Positions 1-11,439 of a stretch of 64,000 nt of DNA are shown here, one piece after another (positions within the stretch are counted from its first letter, which is position 1; every line of letters begins with the position of its first letter). Source of the stretch: Mesorhabditis belari (taxonomy: Eukaryota > Nematoda > Chromadorea > Rhabditida > Rhabditidae); assembly GCA_958450365.1 (NCBI GenBank), contig CAUEEP010000750.1:248001-312000 (forward strand). The letters are read 5' to 3'. The notes under the pieces are model-generated. The model did not search any database and was not told the DNA's origin. It saw only the letters and a list, made by a program, of their open reading frames with translations. Position numbers and translations under genes: made by a program.

Positions 1-189
1 TCTTGAAAGCTAAAATATTCCGTCTTAAAATATGAATCCTTTAATTTATTGTATTCCGAGTTGCAAAAAGGCCATCATAAAGAACTTTCTTTTCAATCTA
101 CATGCAATTCTTGCTAAAACTTAAAATCTAAATAAGTTTTTAATACAAGTCCAAAAAAAACCCTCAATTACTGCCTACTTCGAACTCAC

Positions 190-3100
190 GGGAGTCCTTG
201 GGCAAATGAGCAACGGATTGTTCAACATCTGAAGGATCATTGAGGCTCAGATAGTAAGAGAAATTGAGCGAAACAGAGCTCGTCACTTCATCATGTAAAA
301 AAAGAACTGGAATATAAGAGTTGATTCAAGTTTGCCTTGAGCAATTATTTGTTTAAGCGGCTGTTTTTGTTTTTTGAATGCTAACTAGACTTGCTTATTG
401 CTTATTTGGTTGTATTGGTTATTTTGTATTGTATTGGTTATTATTTGGTTTGGCCAAAAATTGATCCGTGGAATTTGGGCATGGTGACGCAAGAAGAGGG
501 GAAAGCTCAATCGCTCAGTGCTTCTTCCCCTATACGGATTCCAAAGAAAAATTAAAATTAGAATTGCAAAAGGCTTTCGAGCACGGAAGGATTCGAACCT
601 TCAATCTTCTGCTCCGTAGGCAGACGCGTTATCCATTGCGCCACGCGGCCCGTGAAGTGGTTGAATTGAAAAGGGTTTTTGAGAGGAGGGATTACTGTAT
701 TTCCTCTGCTAGTAGAGCACCTGGATCGTTGCCTAAATTGCTCGAAATCTCGAAAACCGCTTATCAGAACCTATCGATGTGGGGTCGGAAAATGTAGCTG
801 ACGATGGGATCTTGTGGGGGATTTGAGTGTTGAGCTTCTGCAAAAGCCTGGAACCCGTAAAATATTAGGTTGATGCAAAAGTCTTTTTCATTTTTTTCGT
901 ACTTCTTTTGAAAAATAACAAAGTCATCAATTAACCTATGGTTTGCTCTAAATGAAAAGTGTTTATTGTTGAATTTCCCATCTTTTTAAGTCAATTTGGG
1001 TTCACTTTCAAGCAAATTCGAGAGTGAAAACGGGTTTTTCATAAAAATCTATAAAAACCTCTATAAAGAAATTGGCTGAATCAATTTCTCTGGAAATTTG
1101 GCCATCTACCGAACTTTTTGTGCTCTATCTTTTATTTATTAACATCAAGATTGGTTTCCTTAGCTAAAGCGTCTAAAATGCATCATCGAGCCGTCGCCTT
1201 TTTTGACTACCCGACTTCAGGCTCTCAAAAAAATCTAGACATAAGACATTTTAAACTCGTTTTAATGTCATTTTGCAGAAAAATAATTGGCCTTTCGAAT
1301 GCAATAAACCGTTGTTCAATTGGTGCATTGGTTACTTTTTAACGGAAGTACGAAAAAAATGAAAAAGACTTTTGCATCAACCTAATAGTCACCAACTCGG
1401 CTCGGCGGGGTGCACTACTATTAGAGAAAATACGGCAATCGAAAGGAAAATCTGTCAAAATCTTGAGTTCAGATAAGATTCTCGGTTCTATAGCTAGAAT
1501 TAGTACAATTTTTGTATCATTTAATCTAAAAGAAACCTGATTTTCTAATCAAAGCCAATATCGAATAGCACAAACAATACACAAGCAAAATCCTTAAGCC
1601 CTAAATGTAGGAGGAAAAAAGAACCCATATATCCCGTATTCTCTCTAATAGTAGTGCACCCTGAGCGTCGCCTAAATTCCTCGAAATCTCGAGAACCGCT
1701 TATCAGAACCTATTGATGTGCGATCGGAAAATGTAGCTGACGATGAGATCTTGTGGGGGATTTGAGTGTTCAGCTTCTGCAAAAGCTTGGAAACCGTAAA
1801 ATAGTCATCAACTCGGCACGGCGTGGTGCACTACTATTAGAGAAAATACGGTAACAGTTTGGCATCAATTAGGATAAAATGGCAACTTCATTAATAAACT
1901 CTTGGATTTTTTACAATCGGTACAATTCTATCAAACAATTCTAGCAAAAAGCTATCGATCACTGGTTTCAAAATCAAAATTATTAAAATGAAAAAGTTCT
2001 TGAAATGTTAGAGTTTGTTGTTGATGTTCTAAAGAGTTTAAAGCTTTAAAGAGCCCTACTTGGAGTACTTGGAGCAGTCGATGATCGTGAGATCGTGAGA
2101 TTTGTGGGATTTTACGAAGAAATTTCCAAGCTCAGAGGTGGTAAAGGCAAGAAAATTGTTAAAGAAAGTGAAAACTGAATGTGATAACTGCTGTACTATT
2201 GTGTTTCTTGTTTTTATAAGTCATAAGAACCGTTGAATAGTTTCATTGTATCGAATCAATGAATTTTTGTTAATAAACTTTGAAAGTTTCCGATTGTCAA
2301 ATGAAGAAAACGAAAAATGAGCAAAGCAAAGCAAAGCAAAGTTAAAGAAAAGGGCTATCCAGTAAGAAACTGCTTACTGGATAGCCTGCTTACTGGATAA
2401 CTGTTTTGATTTCAAGAGAGGAGATAAAATTTTTAAAATGATAGATCCCTTTTGGCTACGGGCCTGAATAATAAATAAGGCAACAAGGCAAACAAAAAAG
2501 CGAATAATAAATAAAAGAATAAAAGACAATTGAATCAAATCCTTCTACAATAATCATTTTTTCATTTCACACACCGAATCAACAAGCACAAACTCATCAT
2601 CTTCTTTTTCTCCATTTTTCGGTCTTCCTCTTCTTCTTGTTCCGATTTGAGCTCTTTTCTCGCGAATTGTGCAGCCTTGGCGACGGCCGGTGACTAAAAT
2701 GAGAAGAAATTTTGATACTTTTATAGTTTTTAGATAAAATTGGTCAACCAGGATGGTTCTAGCTTACCAGCGAACCCCTAAGTTATGTTTCAGGAGTGAT
2801 CTAATTCGGAGAACATTCAGGAGTCATCTGATTCCGAGAACATCAGTGATCTGATGGTTAAGCGCCTCCCAAAACTGTTTACAAATCCTACTTATCATAA
2901 GCCACTTTCGAGATCTAAGCCTTCAAAGTTTCGGCCAATTTTGCCAAACAGTAAGCTAGCCTACTTAAGGCATTCGTGCGGGCCAATCAGTCTGCGACGG
3001 TAGCGCTATGGATAGTGTGTAAGTGCATCAGAATCTCGGGGTCCGTTCTTCGGATCCTTCTTTTTTTTGTCTTTTTCTTGATTCGCTTTCTTTTCCTTGT

Positions 3101-6100
3101 GTTTTCCTTGTGTTTTTCCTCAAAAAACACTTGAAAATTACTTTTTTGATCAGTAATCTCTTTTACATTGCATTTAAATGCCTACATACTTTAGGGCACA
3201 ATGAGCAAAGTAGATGGAAATGCTGATTCAAAGTTCAGCAGTTGTCATTCATTCCTACCCAATATGCTCAGTTTTAACACAACTCGCTGAACTGCTGGAA
3301 AAGTTATTTGTTGTGGTTTCAGAAAGGACAGATCAAGTGCCAGCTACGATCACCAGCTACGATCACCAGCTACGATCACCAGCTACGATCACCAGCTACG
3401 ATCACCAGCTACGATCACCAGCTACGATCACCAGCTACGATCACCAGCTACTGTCACCAGCTACGATCACCAGCTACTGTCACCAGCTACTGTCACGCGA
3501 ATGGAATAAAGAAAAGAAAAGTTAAACCTTTGGCTCTCAAAGGGTACATGTTTCTATGTCCTTCCGGCTATGAGAACTATTCCTTCCGGCTGTACCAGAC
3601 TAATCCACTAACCAATTTGTGGATCAGTCTTTTTAAGGGGGTAAGAAAGAATATACAAATCCGGCAATACTTAGTCAGTCAGTCAGAATAGTTCTGGCTT
3701 AGTCAACTTGTCCCCGATCAAATCCAAAACTATTGTAGGCTAGGACAAAGGCTGTAGGCCAATGATTTTCGCTCAATTCCCTTAAATTTACTTAGTTTTT
3801 TTAACAATCCAAGCCAAAGTTAAGATTTTAAACCAGTCAAAAGATAAACTTTTGAAGATTTAAAGTTTTATTGTTCAACTTCATACCTTCGGGCACCATG
3901 CCGACATCAAGACATTTCTGGTAACGACACGCGATACACTTGCCCATTCCTGAGTTAGTTTAAAGTTAGAGCTTTATTAGACACTAAAACATTTATGCTT
4001 AACCTTTTGCGAGAAAATTCTCCTCCACGCATTGCCCTGAACTCTGACATGGAGGCAACTCTCGATCCGATGTGGCAACTCGCATGAAAAAATTCTTGCA
4101 ACTTCTAAAGAACAATGATTTCAACAACGCATTTGAAACTTTTCTAAAATCAATATACTAATAGATAAAGTGCTCACGATCAGTTCTAGACGTTCCCTTG
4201 TAAATACTGAGTTACACTTCAAATACCAAGGCTGCGTAGTTGTTGAGCACCAGATTTGGAATCCTCGTAATCGATTTACCTTTGTGCTCAAAAAACTCAA
4301 AACAAATTGAGAACACAGGTTATCTGAAGGACTATATGGTAAATCGTAAATCACCAATGTAAATCGTAAATCACAAAGGTAAATCGATTACGAGGATTCC
4401 AAATCTGGTGCTCAACAACTACGCAGCCTTGGTATTTGAAGTGTAACTCAGTATTTACAAGGGAACGTCCAGAACTGACCGTGACATTTCGACACGAAAC
4501 TTTGACACAAAGATAAATCGATTACGAGGATTCCAAATCTGTAATCGATTTTTGTTGACGCTTTGTTTGTTTGTTTTTTTGTTTTGTAATCGATTTTTGT
4601 TGTTGTTCAAGATATAAGCGTGCAAAGTTTTAACAAATTTCTTCAAACTGTCACCTTGGGCACCACGCTGTCACCTATAAAATGAAAAAAAGCAAAAGAA
4701 AAATCCAGAGTAGGAATCGACCTTGTCAGGTCTCCCTCGGGAAACAAACGTCCGACCACTAGGCCACGGCTGCACTGACCGCAAGAAGGCCCCTAAGACC
4801 CAAATGGCCACATTTCCAGAGTCCTAACCAAACATTAGGCCCTTATAACTCCTGGCAGATTGGCATTTAGCAAAAACGGAATACATATTCGAAATCAGCA
4901 TAAAATTCTGCGTCGGAGGGTATAGGTTGCATAGTATTTGGTCGGCTCAGCCAGTTGACCTTCCCTTGTTAGTCAAAGCCGGAGCTTAGCTTTTAGCTTT
5001 TTGGAACTGACTTTAATGTATTAGCCACAACTTTCTGGAGTAACACGGCAAAGTAATTGGCAATTGACCGGCTCAGCCAGTTGACCTTCCCTTGTAAGCT
5101 TTTAGACTACGACTAGAGACGAAAGAAGCTTTACGGCATATAATTTCAATGTCTTTTTGAGGAAAGGTGCGGAAATATGAACTTCAAGACCTCTGATATA
5201 ATCCTCTTTTTGTAAATCTTTTAGAAAATATTATTTTGGAGATCCTAAAAAAGCTAAAAAAATCACTTTTTAGCTTTTTTTGTCTCGTTTTCTATGTAAA
5301 ACGCAAAAACAGAAAAATTGTAGAAGAAATAAATGAATAAAAGTGAAGCGAGAATAAATTGTAAAAAAAAAAGTAAAAATAAGGGCTGGTGGGGGAATTG
5401 AACCCGCGAGCAAAAACGTCGTAGGTTTTGTAGACTAACGCACTACCGACCAGACCACCGCTTCAGATTATTCACGGCCTACTAATTCTAAAGTTTTTCA
5501 CACATTTATCCCATGCATTTAGGCGTTTAAACGTTTGTTACGTTTAAACGTTTGTTACGTTTAAACAAACGTGTTTAAACGTTTAAACCATTGACACAAA
5601 TATTTCTCAAACATTTACGAGAAATGGGCCCGCTGATAATCCCCTGGGCTTGCCGCTATTAGAAAAGGTCGAAAATCGTTGCAACTTACATCCTTTCTTG
5701 TTCTTTTTCCTTTCTCTCTTGCTCTTCATTCCCTTAGTCGTGGTGCCCTAAGTCGTGACAGTTTGAAGAAATTTGTTAAAACTTTGCACGCTTATATCTC
5801 GAACACCAAGGCGCGTCAACAAAAATCGATTACAGATTTGGAATCCTCGTAATCGATTTAACTTTGTGCCAAAGTTTCTTGTCGAAATGTGACAGTCAGT
5901 TCTGAATGTTCCCTTGTCAAATGTGCAATCATCTCACTTCTTTTATCTTCTATAAAAAGACAGAAAAGCGTTTTTTTTTTGTTAAACCTAAGAATCAATC
6001 GTAGAAAAAGATTTAAATTTTCGATTAAAATAAAGGGTAAAATGATTGTACATCTGAGTACTGAGTTACTTAAAATACCGAGTTTGGATAATTATTGAAC

Positions 6101-6373
6101 ACCCTATTTCTTCGTTTTTCTCGCATTAACGATTTGAGCGAGATAATTGAGGAATTGGGTGCACTAGAAAGGCTATCTTTACACTGTTCAAGCAAAAAAT
6201 ACATTCCAAAGAGCAACTGTCACTCACCCGCATGCCACCGATCCGTAAACATTGTAAGCTGGAGTGGCACCACAGATCAAACATTTCTTGGCATTTTTTG
6301 AAGTAGAAGTTGAATCTTTTGCCTGACTGGTTTCGTCTGCCATTTCTGAAGGATTGACTGCTATTTCTGCCAT
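190..6373 (-). CDS. Nuclear hormone receptor (supplementary NHR), partial at left edge, possibly decaying
   Basis: Exons seen: 6373-6228, 4104-4004, 3949-3887, 2693-2575 and about 296-190; the rest lies left of the window. Exon 1 holds the start and the first Cys pair (CLIC, Cys31). Exon 2 begins GSCKNFFMR (P-box). Exon 3 carries the last Cys pairs (CIACRYQKC). Exon 4 is a basic hinge (TGRRQGCTIREKRAQ) containing RRRGRPK, an AT-hook-like core. NHRs are DNA-binding transcription factors acting in the nucleus; the ligand is unknown. An AG lies 1 nt before the ATG, consistent with trans-splicing. Two oddities: the ligand-binding exon expected between 2575 and 296 was not found, and the exon at 296-190 (NFSYY ... 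LNNPLLICPRTP) needs a +1 frameshift relative to its four paralogues and lacks a clean acceptor. A pseudogene or sequence error are both possible. Confidence 0.75.
578..650 (-). tRNA. tRNA-Arg (anticodon ACG)
   Basis: Read on the minus strand, GGCCGCG opens the acceptor. The anticodon stem TCTGC/GCAGA encloses loop CTACGGA, giving anticodon ACG. The T arm is GAAGG-TTCGAAT-CCTTC. The acceptor pairs at most positions with two G-U wobbles and one C-C mismatch. The length is 73 nt. It lies within the predicted span of the partial NHR gene at the left edge. Confidence 0.85.
692..1434. mobile_element. MITE family I copy split by a mariner-like insertion
   Basis: A roughly 220-bp hairpin MITE with ends of the type TCTCTAATAGTAGTGCACC and its reverse complement. 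This copy is interrupted at 865-1385 by a mariner-like element flanked by TA on both sides. Removing the insertion restores the normal MITE, which gives the relative ages of the two elements. Confidence 0.8.
865..1385. mobile_element. Non-autonomous mariner-like element, family TTAGGTTGATGCAAAAG
   Basis: 521 bp bounded by near-perfect inverted repeats of about 37 bp beginning TTAGGTTGATGCAAAAG, with a TA duplication at 863-864 and 1386-1387. The terminus resembles classic mariner ends (TTAGGTTG...). No transposase frame is visible inside, so it would depend on a transposase supplied from elsewhere. Confidence 0.8.
1636..1854. mobile_element. MITE family I, full-length copy
   Basis: An uninterrupted copy of the hairpin MITE. 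It starts CCGTATTCTCTCTAATAGTA and ends with the inverted form TACTATTAGAGAAAATACGG. Diagnostic internal sequence includes CTTATCAGAACCTAT and GAAAATGTAGCTGACGATGA. At least fourteen copies or fragments lie in the window. Confidence 0.85.
3337..3498. repeat. 13-bp minisatellite (CAGCTACGATCAC)n
   Basis: About twelve copies of CAGCTACGATCAC with a CTGTCAC variant toward the right end. Open frames here are repeat artefacts. It lies about 400 bp downstream of DBD exon 3 of the left-edge NHR gene, inside an intron. Confidence 0.9.
4183..4690. repeat. Long inverted repeat (hairpin element), related copy at 5740-5910
   Basis: The stretch at about 4185-4290 (containing CAAGGCTGCGTAGTTGTTGA) is repeated as its reverse complement at about 4370-4475. 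Further copies of the ATCGATTACGAGGATTCC segment occur near 4515 and 5840. This is hairpin MITE architecture in the first intron of the left-edge NHR gene. Confidence 0.7.
4700..4772 (-). pseudogene. tRNA-like remnant
   Basis: The minus strand has a good A-box (GTGGCCTAGTGGTCGGACG) and a weakened B-box (GGTCGATTCC). The anticodon arm does not fold cleanly and the acceptor ends do not pair. It is either a tRNA pseudogene or the head of a tRNA-derived SINE. Confidence 0.35.
5386..5462 (-). pseudogene. tRNA-like remnant
   Basis: The minus strand carries A-box-like TGGTCGGTAGTGCG and B-box GGGTTCAATTCCC, with a partial acceptor pairing GGTGG/CCACC. The anticodon stem pairs at only about three positions, so no amino acid is assigned. 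Probably a decayed tRNA or SINE head. Confidence 0.4.
5525..5590. repeat. Self-complementary GTTTAAAC / CGTTTGTTACGTTTAAAC repeats
   Basis: Short overlapping palindromes built from GTTTAAAC and AACGTTTGTTACG. Possibly the fold-back core of a small element; no gene is seen. Confidence 0.6.
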
Positions 6374-6950
6374 TCTAGGCTTAAAATTTGGATTTAGAAG
6401 ATTTCTGAAGATAGAATACAGCAGCCACTAGTTCTAAATATTTCAAAGAGTGAAAGATCATTAGGAAACTGTAATAAGAACCAGTTTTCTGGATGCAGAA
6501 ATACCGATTCTTTTCTTTCCGATAAGAGGAGATAAAATATAGATAACGGAAGGATAAGAAAAGCTACAGAAAAGCTACAGAAAAGCTACAGAAAAGCTAC
6601 AAAAAAGCCACAGAAAAGCCACAGAAAAGCTACAAGAAAGAGAAAAATTGAAAACATTTAGGTAAAGAATTCAGGTGAGTCAATATTTGATTGGAAAATT
6701 GTGGCTAGAGCTTTTCTTAAGCTTAAGTTTACAAAAGCTTTTCTTGAAAGACTATTGTAAAGAGGTTACTGTAGGCTCAACGAGAAAACTATAGCTTTTT
6801 TCTAAAAGCAACTTTTAGAATCAAGAAAAACACAGTCGACAGAAAGGGAGGCACACAGGAAAAGCTGGGCGTGCCTTTGGTGAGTTTCGTAGGTAAAAAC
6901 GGCATCTGGCACACGGCCTTTCCACATAGAGCGACAAAGACCCCCATCTC

Positions 6951-7035
6951 GGTTTAATTACCCAAGTTTCCCCCGATCCCAAGACCTCGCAAAATCGTTT
7001 TGAAAACTTTGGGAAGGGGAGGGAATGCACAAACG
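6951..7035 (+). ncRNA. SL1 RNA-like sequence (degenerate), second partial copy at 7220
   Basis: GGTTTAATTACCCAAGTTT at 6951 matches the first 19 nt of nematode SL1, then diverges (CCCCC instead of GAG), with no GT splice donor. The CATCTGGCACACGG block ends 34 nt upstream. A second copy (GGTTTAATTACCCAAG at 7220) has a 5-nt insertion in the spacer and has lost the block. Probably pseudogenes of the SL1-like family. Confidence 0.4.
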
Positions 7036-7574
7036 AATCCACAGGAAACCCGGCTCATCTACTCAAGTCTCCAAATTTAGAACCCACTAATAACCGAAAA
7101 ATTGTTTCTATAATAGAAGTGATTTGTTATTTAACGAAATAACCTGCTTTGATGTACCATATTTTTGCTTTGATGTACGGCCTTTCCACATAGAGCGACA
7201 AAGCAAAGACCCCCATCTCGGTTTAATTACCCAAGCTTCCCCCGAGCCCCGAGCCCTTTTTGATATGCAATACTTGAAATTAGGTTGACAAAAAAGTTCG
7301 TAGAAAAATTTTGCACGTTTGCGGTTTGCAAGTTCGTGGAAAAAGGAGTACAATCTGTTTATATCCGCCCAAAAATTTGCATTTTATCATTGAGTCGGGT
7401 TTGACGAAGGCTTAGATTTTCTCAAGCAACTTTTCTTTCGTCCGATCGTCAACTTCCGTTAAAAAGTGAAAATAGTACAGGATTTATGTACATTTACTAG
7501 AATTTAACCATATTAATGCATGGATCTTTTTTTAGTTTCAAAAATCCAAATATTTAGGGGGTTATAACCGGATA

Positions 7575-7965
7575 GTAGTGAAAAAAATTAAGAGATTTAG
7601 AGATAGGGATAGGGAAACCAAATTTAGAGAAATAGGGAACCAGACTTAGTCAGATAGGGAACCAAATTTAGAGAGATAGGAAATTTAGAGAGATAGGAAT
7701 CAACTTGACAAGGTAAAAGTCCAAGAAATCTCTTTAAGCGTTTTATTTTAGAGTGTAATTGAAGCGGAGATCTCACAGATCTCGAAGGATTTGGACGAAT
7801 TTGAGGATTTCGAGTTGACGATCGAATACAAGAAAGTGGAACGATTAGGAATTTAAAGAGATAGGGAACCAAATTTAGAGAGATAGGGAACCAAGTTTAG
7901 AGAGATAGGAAACCAAATTTAAAGAGATAGGGAACCAGACTTAGTCAGATAGGGAACCAAATTTT
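7575..7965. repeat. AGAGATAGGGAACCAAATTT tandem repeat, interrupted
   Basis: Repeated units of about 20 bp at 7575-7700 and 7855-7965, flanking a unique stretch of about 150 bp. No gene is seen. Confidence 0.75.
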
Positions 7966-8737
7966 GTAAGAGATTTTTGTAAGAAAAAATAAGAGATTTC
8001 TTTAGCTGAAATGATTTGGTTACTTTTTGAATGACTTTAGACAAGTTTTTAATGGGTTAATGAATAGTTTACATTGAAAATCGAAAATAAATTACCTAAA
8101 ACAAAGAAAATTTGCGATGAAGGCAAATTTTATCTAATGCTTTAACTTTTCAGAATAACCTATTTCAACAATCTTGCTCATTTATGTCAACAGCACCCGG
8201 TTTCAGCACCGTAAAGTGAGAGCTGGTGCTCTCACTTTGTGGCCATATTTCTTGTACTAAACAAGTGTTTTTCGAAAAGTTTCTTATACCATCGTGTAGC
8301 CCAATTGATGGGCTGCATTTTGATACCAGACTTGCACAAAGTGAAGACCCTGGTAAATGGCAATTCCATTCGGCGCAACCTTGATGGTACTAGCCGACCG
8401 ATCGAGCTAAAAATTGGATTCCACATGTAAAAATGTTATAAAAATGAAATTATAACAAACTTTTCAAGTAATCTGAAACATTTTCGAATAAATCATATAA
8501 AATTAATCATATAATTTCAAATAAGGCCACAAATGGGTCATTATGGGCCAAATTATGGGTCATTGGCCATCTGTACTTATTATGGGTCATCTGTACTTAT
8601 TGTTAGCTCTGACCAGGGATGTTCCAGCCATTGGCCGGTGACCAAGTAAAATTAGAAACAGCCAAAGTAGAAAGTCAGATACAGATCCATTTTTAAAACA
8701 AGCCTGGCCTTGACTTTTCCTTGCAAAATGCAAAAAA

Positions 8738-8799
8738 ATTGTTGCAAAATCACTTTTCCCAGACCAAGCTTGGTCCGGGAAAAGTGATTTTGCAACAAT
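8738..8799. repeat. 62-bp near-perfect palindrome
   Basis: Two 31-nt arms with no spacer and a single mismatch, centred on ACCAAG/CTTGGT. Could extrude as a cruciform or be the residue of a fold-back element. Confidence 0.85.
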
Positions 8800-8959
8800 T
8801 CTGATCAACAATCTGAATTAAACATCAAGATAAAATCTCCTTAGATCCAGAAAATTTTCAAGAGAGTCAAGAATCAAATAAATTCAACATCTCTACACAT
8901 TTCCGGTTTAAAATCATCCAAGAAACACTTTTTCTAAACTATAAGTGCTTGGTTGTTCT

Positions 8960-9065
8960 CATTTTCCTTTCGTTCTTTCGTTCTTTTCTTTCTTTCTTTC
9001 GTTCTTTCTTTTTTTCTTTCTTTTCTTTCTTTCTTTCTTTCTCTCTTTCTTTCTTTTATTTCTCT
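8960..9065. repeat. Polypyrimidine tract (CTTT)n
   Basis: About 100 nt of almost pure C/T built from TTTC and CTTT units. An S/F-rich open frame across it is a low-complexity artefact. Confidence 0.85.
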
Positions 9066-9429
9066 CCAATCCTTTTCAAAAGAATGATTTTCAGAAAAAA
9101 TATTTTTAGATTACATCTCTTGATAATCATTTGAAGACGCTCAAGTTGGGATGAGCCTAAAATTTGTTTGTAGTGTCATCTTGTTGTTATAGAAACGAGA
9201 TTTGAGACGATTAGATGAATATGGACATAGATTAAGAAGTGGTCTCTACCAGGGCAAAAAAATTAAATAGGCAAAAAAAAAGTTATCCATGTAAGCAGTT
9301 AACTTTTTCTTGTAAGTGATTGCTAATAGTAAACGAATTTTGGTGAATATTTGATCGTGGCAGAGACGGTCAAGCTAGCTTGTAAGCCATCATACAATTG
9401 GGAGCTGGGGAAGATTTACATTTTATACA

Positions 9430-9439
9430 AAAAGGCTTA

Positions 9440-9472
<33 letters not shown>

Positions 9473-9875
9473 TAGGCAAAAAGTGTGAAAAAAAGTGCTC
9501 AAATCCTCTTAAGTTTTATCAAGCTAAGCCCTAAGCCTAAGCCTGAGCCTAAACCTAAGCCTAAACTCAGCTCGACCTATCTCGATGTTTTAGGCTATGT
9601 CAAAAAAAGCCCAAATCGACTTGGCAGATCTCAAATTCCAGACAGGAGATCGACCTGAAATTTCGTTCAGACACTCTTATTAGGTTCCAAAGCACACCAC
9701 CAAACGGGTGTCCCTTAGCTCCGAGAACTGGCTAAGATCCAGAAAATGGGGGTTCAGCCCAAACCCAAATAGACTTAGTGCTAGGCGCTAGCCGCTAGCC
9801 TTCGCACTAAGTCCAAGCCTAAGCCTAAGCCTAAGCCTAAGCCTGAGCCTAAGCCTAAGCCTAAGCCTAAGCCAA
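9430..9875. repeat. Interstitial telomere-like arrays (GGCTCA)n and (GCCTAA)n
   Basis: Units GGCTCA at 9430-9475 and GCCTAA/GCCTGA at 9525-9565 and 9803-9875. GCCTAA is the complement of the nematode telomere unit TTAGGC; GGCTCA is a one-base variant of it (TCAGGC). Confidence 0.8.
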
Positions 9876-9897
9876 GTCCGACAAGACGAATACAGAA

Positions 9898-10545
9898 GGC
9901 GGCGAAGTTTCTGTCCTTTTGTCAAATTCTCTCAAAAAGCCTCCTAACTAATCTTATTTCATAAATTTTTATAGCCAAAAGATAGCCAATCTTTTACAAA
10001 ATTTAAATCTTATTACAGTTTTTAAAGAACATCTTTAGACTTGGAGTTATCGCTTTTTGAAAAAGTATCTGTAATCGCACATTTTTGCGCTTTTTCATTG
10101 CAAACTTATTGAAAAAAGAAAAATGGGCACATTTTTGACAGGTTTAATTTTCTCGAGAGCAGCTAGCACTTTTAAAGCCCTATATGAAGCGAATGAAGTT
10201 TTAAATTTTACATAAACTCATGAATCTAGTGAAAATTGTCCGTAAATTTGAAATATCTAAACGAAAAAAATTGTCAACTCTTTTGGTTTTTGAGGAAATC
10301 ATCTTTTTGTAGAGCGCAACACTTTACAGGGTGCGACGAAAGTTCTGTCATTTTTAGAATTTTCTCTAAAAGCTTCCTGGTTGTTTTTATTTCATAAGTA
10401 TTTATAGCCAAAAGATAGCTAATCTTTTACAGAATTTAAGTCTTCTGTAGTCTTCTGTACCTTGATGGTACTAGCCGACTGATCGAGTATCTGTAATCGC
10501 ACATATTTTTTGCGCTTTTTCATTGCAAACTTATTGAAAAAGACC
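9898..10545. repeat. Pair of direct repeats of about 200 bp
   Basis: 9908-10130 and 10337-10545 share segments such as TTATAGCCAAAAGATAGC, TATCTGTAATCGCACAT and TTTTTCATTGCAAACTTATT. The second copy carries an inserted CCTTGATGGTACTAGCCGA, which also occurs at 8378. Confidence 0.7.
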
Positions 10546-10794
10546 AATGTAGAAAGGGTTTTTTCAAGAAATTTCTCCCCAACAAATCCTGAATACATCG
10601 ATTTTCTGGGATTTGGATTATCATCATTTATATGATTTAAGTATCTATTTTCACTCAAACCATTTTCATCAAAAAAAATCACTTAACTTAATTGAGAAAA
10701 ATGGGTTAAAAGGAAAAATTTTTAGAACTTTTTGAAGAATGAAGATTGAAGATTGAAGAATTTGAGATAAATTCGGATTTTCGTTGGGATTTTC

Positions 10795-11095
10795 TATTTC
10801 CCATAGCTTCTATTTCCCATAGCTTTTCTTTCCCATAGCTTCTATTTCCCATAGCTTTTCTTTCCCATAGCTTCTATTTCCCATAGCTTTTCTTTCCCAT
10901 AGCTTCTATTTCCCATAGCTTTTCTTTCCCATAGCTTCTCTTTCCCATAGCTTCTATTTCCCATAGCTTCTCTTTCCCATAGCTTCTATTTCCCATAGCT
11001 TCTATTTCCCATAGCTTCTATTTCCCATAGCTTCTATTTCCCATAGCTTCTATTTCCCATAGCTTCTATTTCCCATAGCTGTTTCTCTTTCTTAT
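10795..11095. repeat. Minisatellite (CCCATAGCTTCTATTT)n
   Basis: About eighteen units of 15-16 bp alternating TCTATTTCCCATAGCT and TTCTTTCCCATAGCT, with a straggling copy near 11115-11130. Non-coding. Confidence 0.9.
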
Positions 11096-11439
11096 AAGCG
11101 AGTTTTATAGATTTTCTATTTCCCATAGCTGTTTAAATCAAAAAAAGAAAAATATTTTAGAAGTAGAACAAAAAACGTCCTTTTAGCCAGGGTTTTTTGT
11201 TTCATATAGCGTATTTTTTGCTTTAGAAAATTGAAATAAAACTTTTCTGGTAGTCTTGAGTTGGATTTCGTTTAAAATATATCATATTTAAAATATCATA
11301 GCTTTTGCTACGATTGAGATCAAGAATTGTAATTGTTAATGGGATTTTAATGGAATGTGGAATAATAATGGCATAAATCGTAATTACTTCATTATTATTG
11401 TCTTATTATTCATTATCATTATTTGTCTTCATTATTATT

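Noticed and set aside
468..797. 109-aa plus-strand frame
   Set aside because: Runs through the tRNA-Arg gene (antisense) and into a MITE I; not protein-coding.
8239..8430. 63-aa plus-strand frame and 64-aa opposite frame
   Set aside because: No family resemblance; overlapping open frames on both strands and a piece duplicated at 10458 suggest non-coding repeat DNA.
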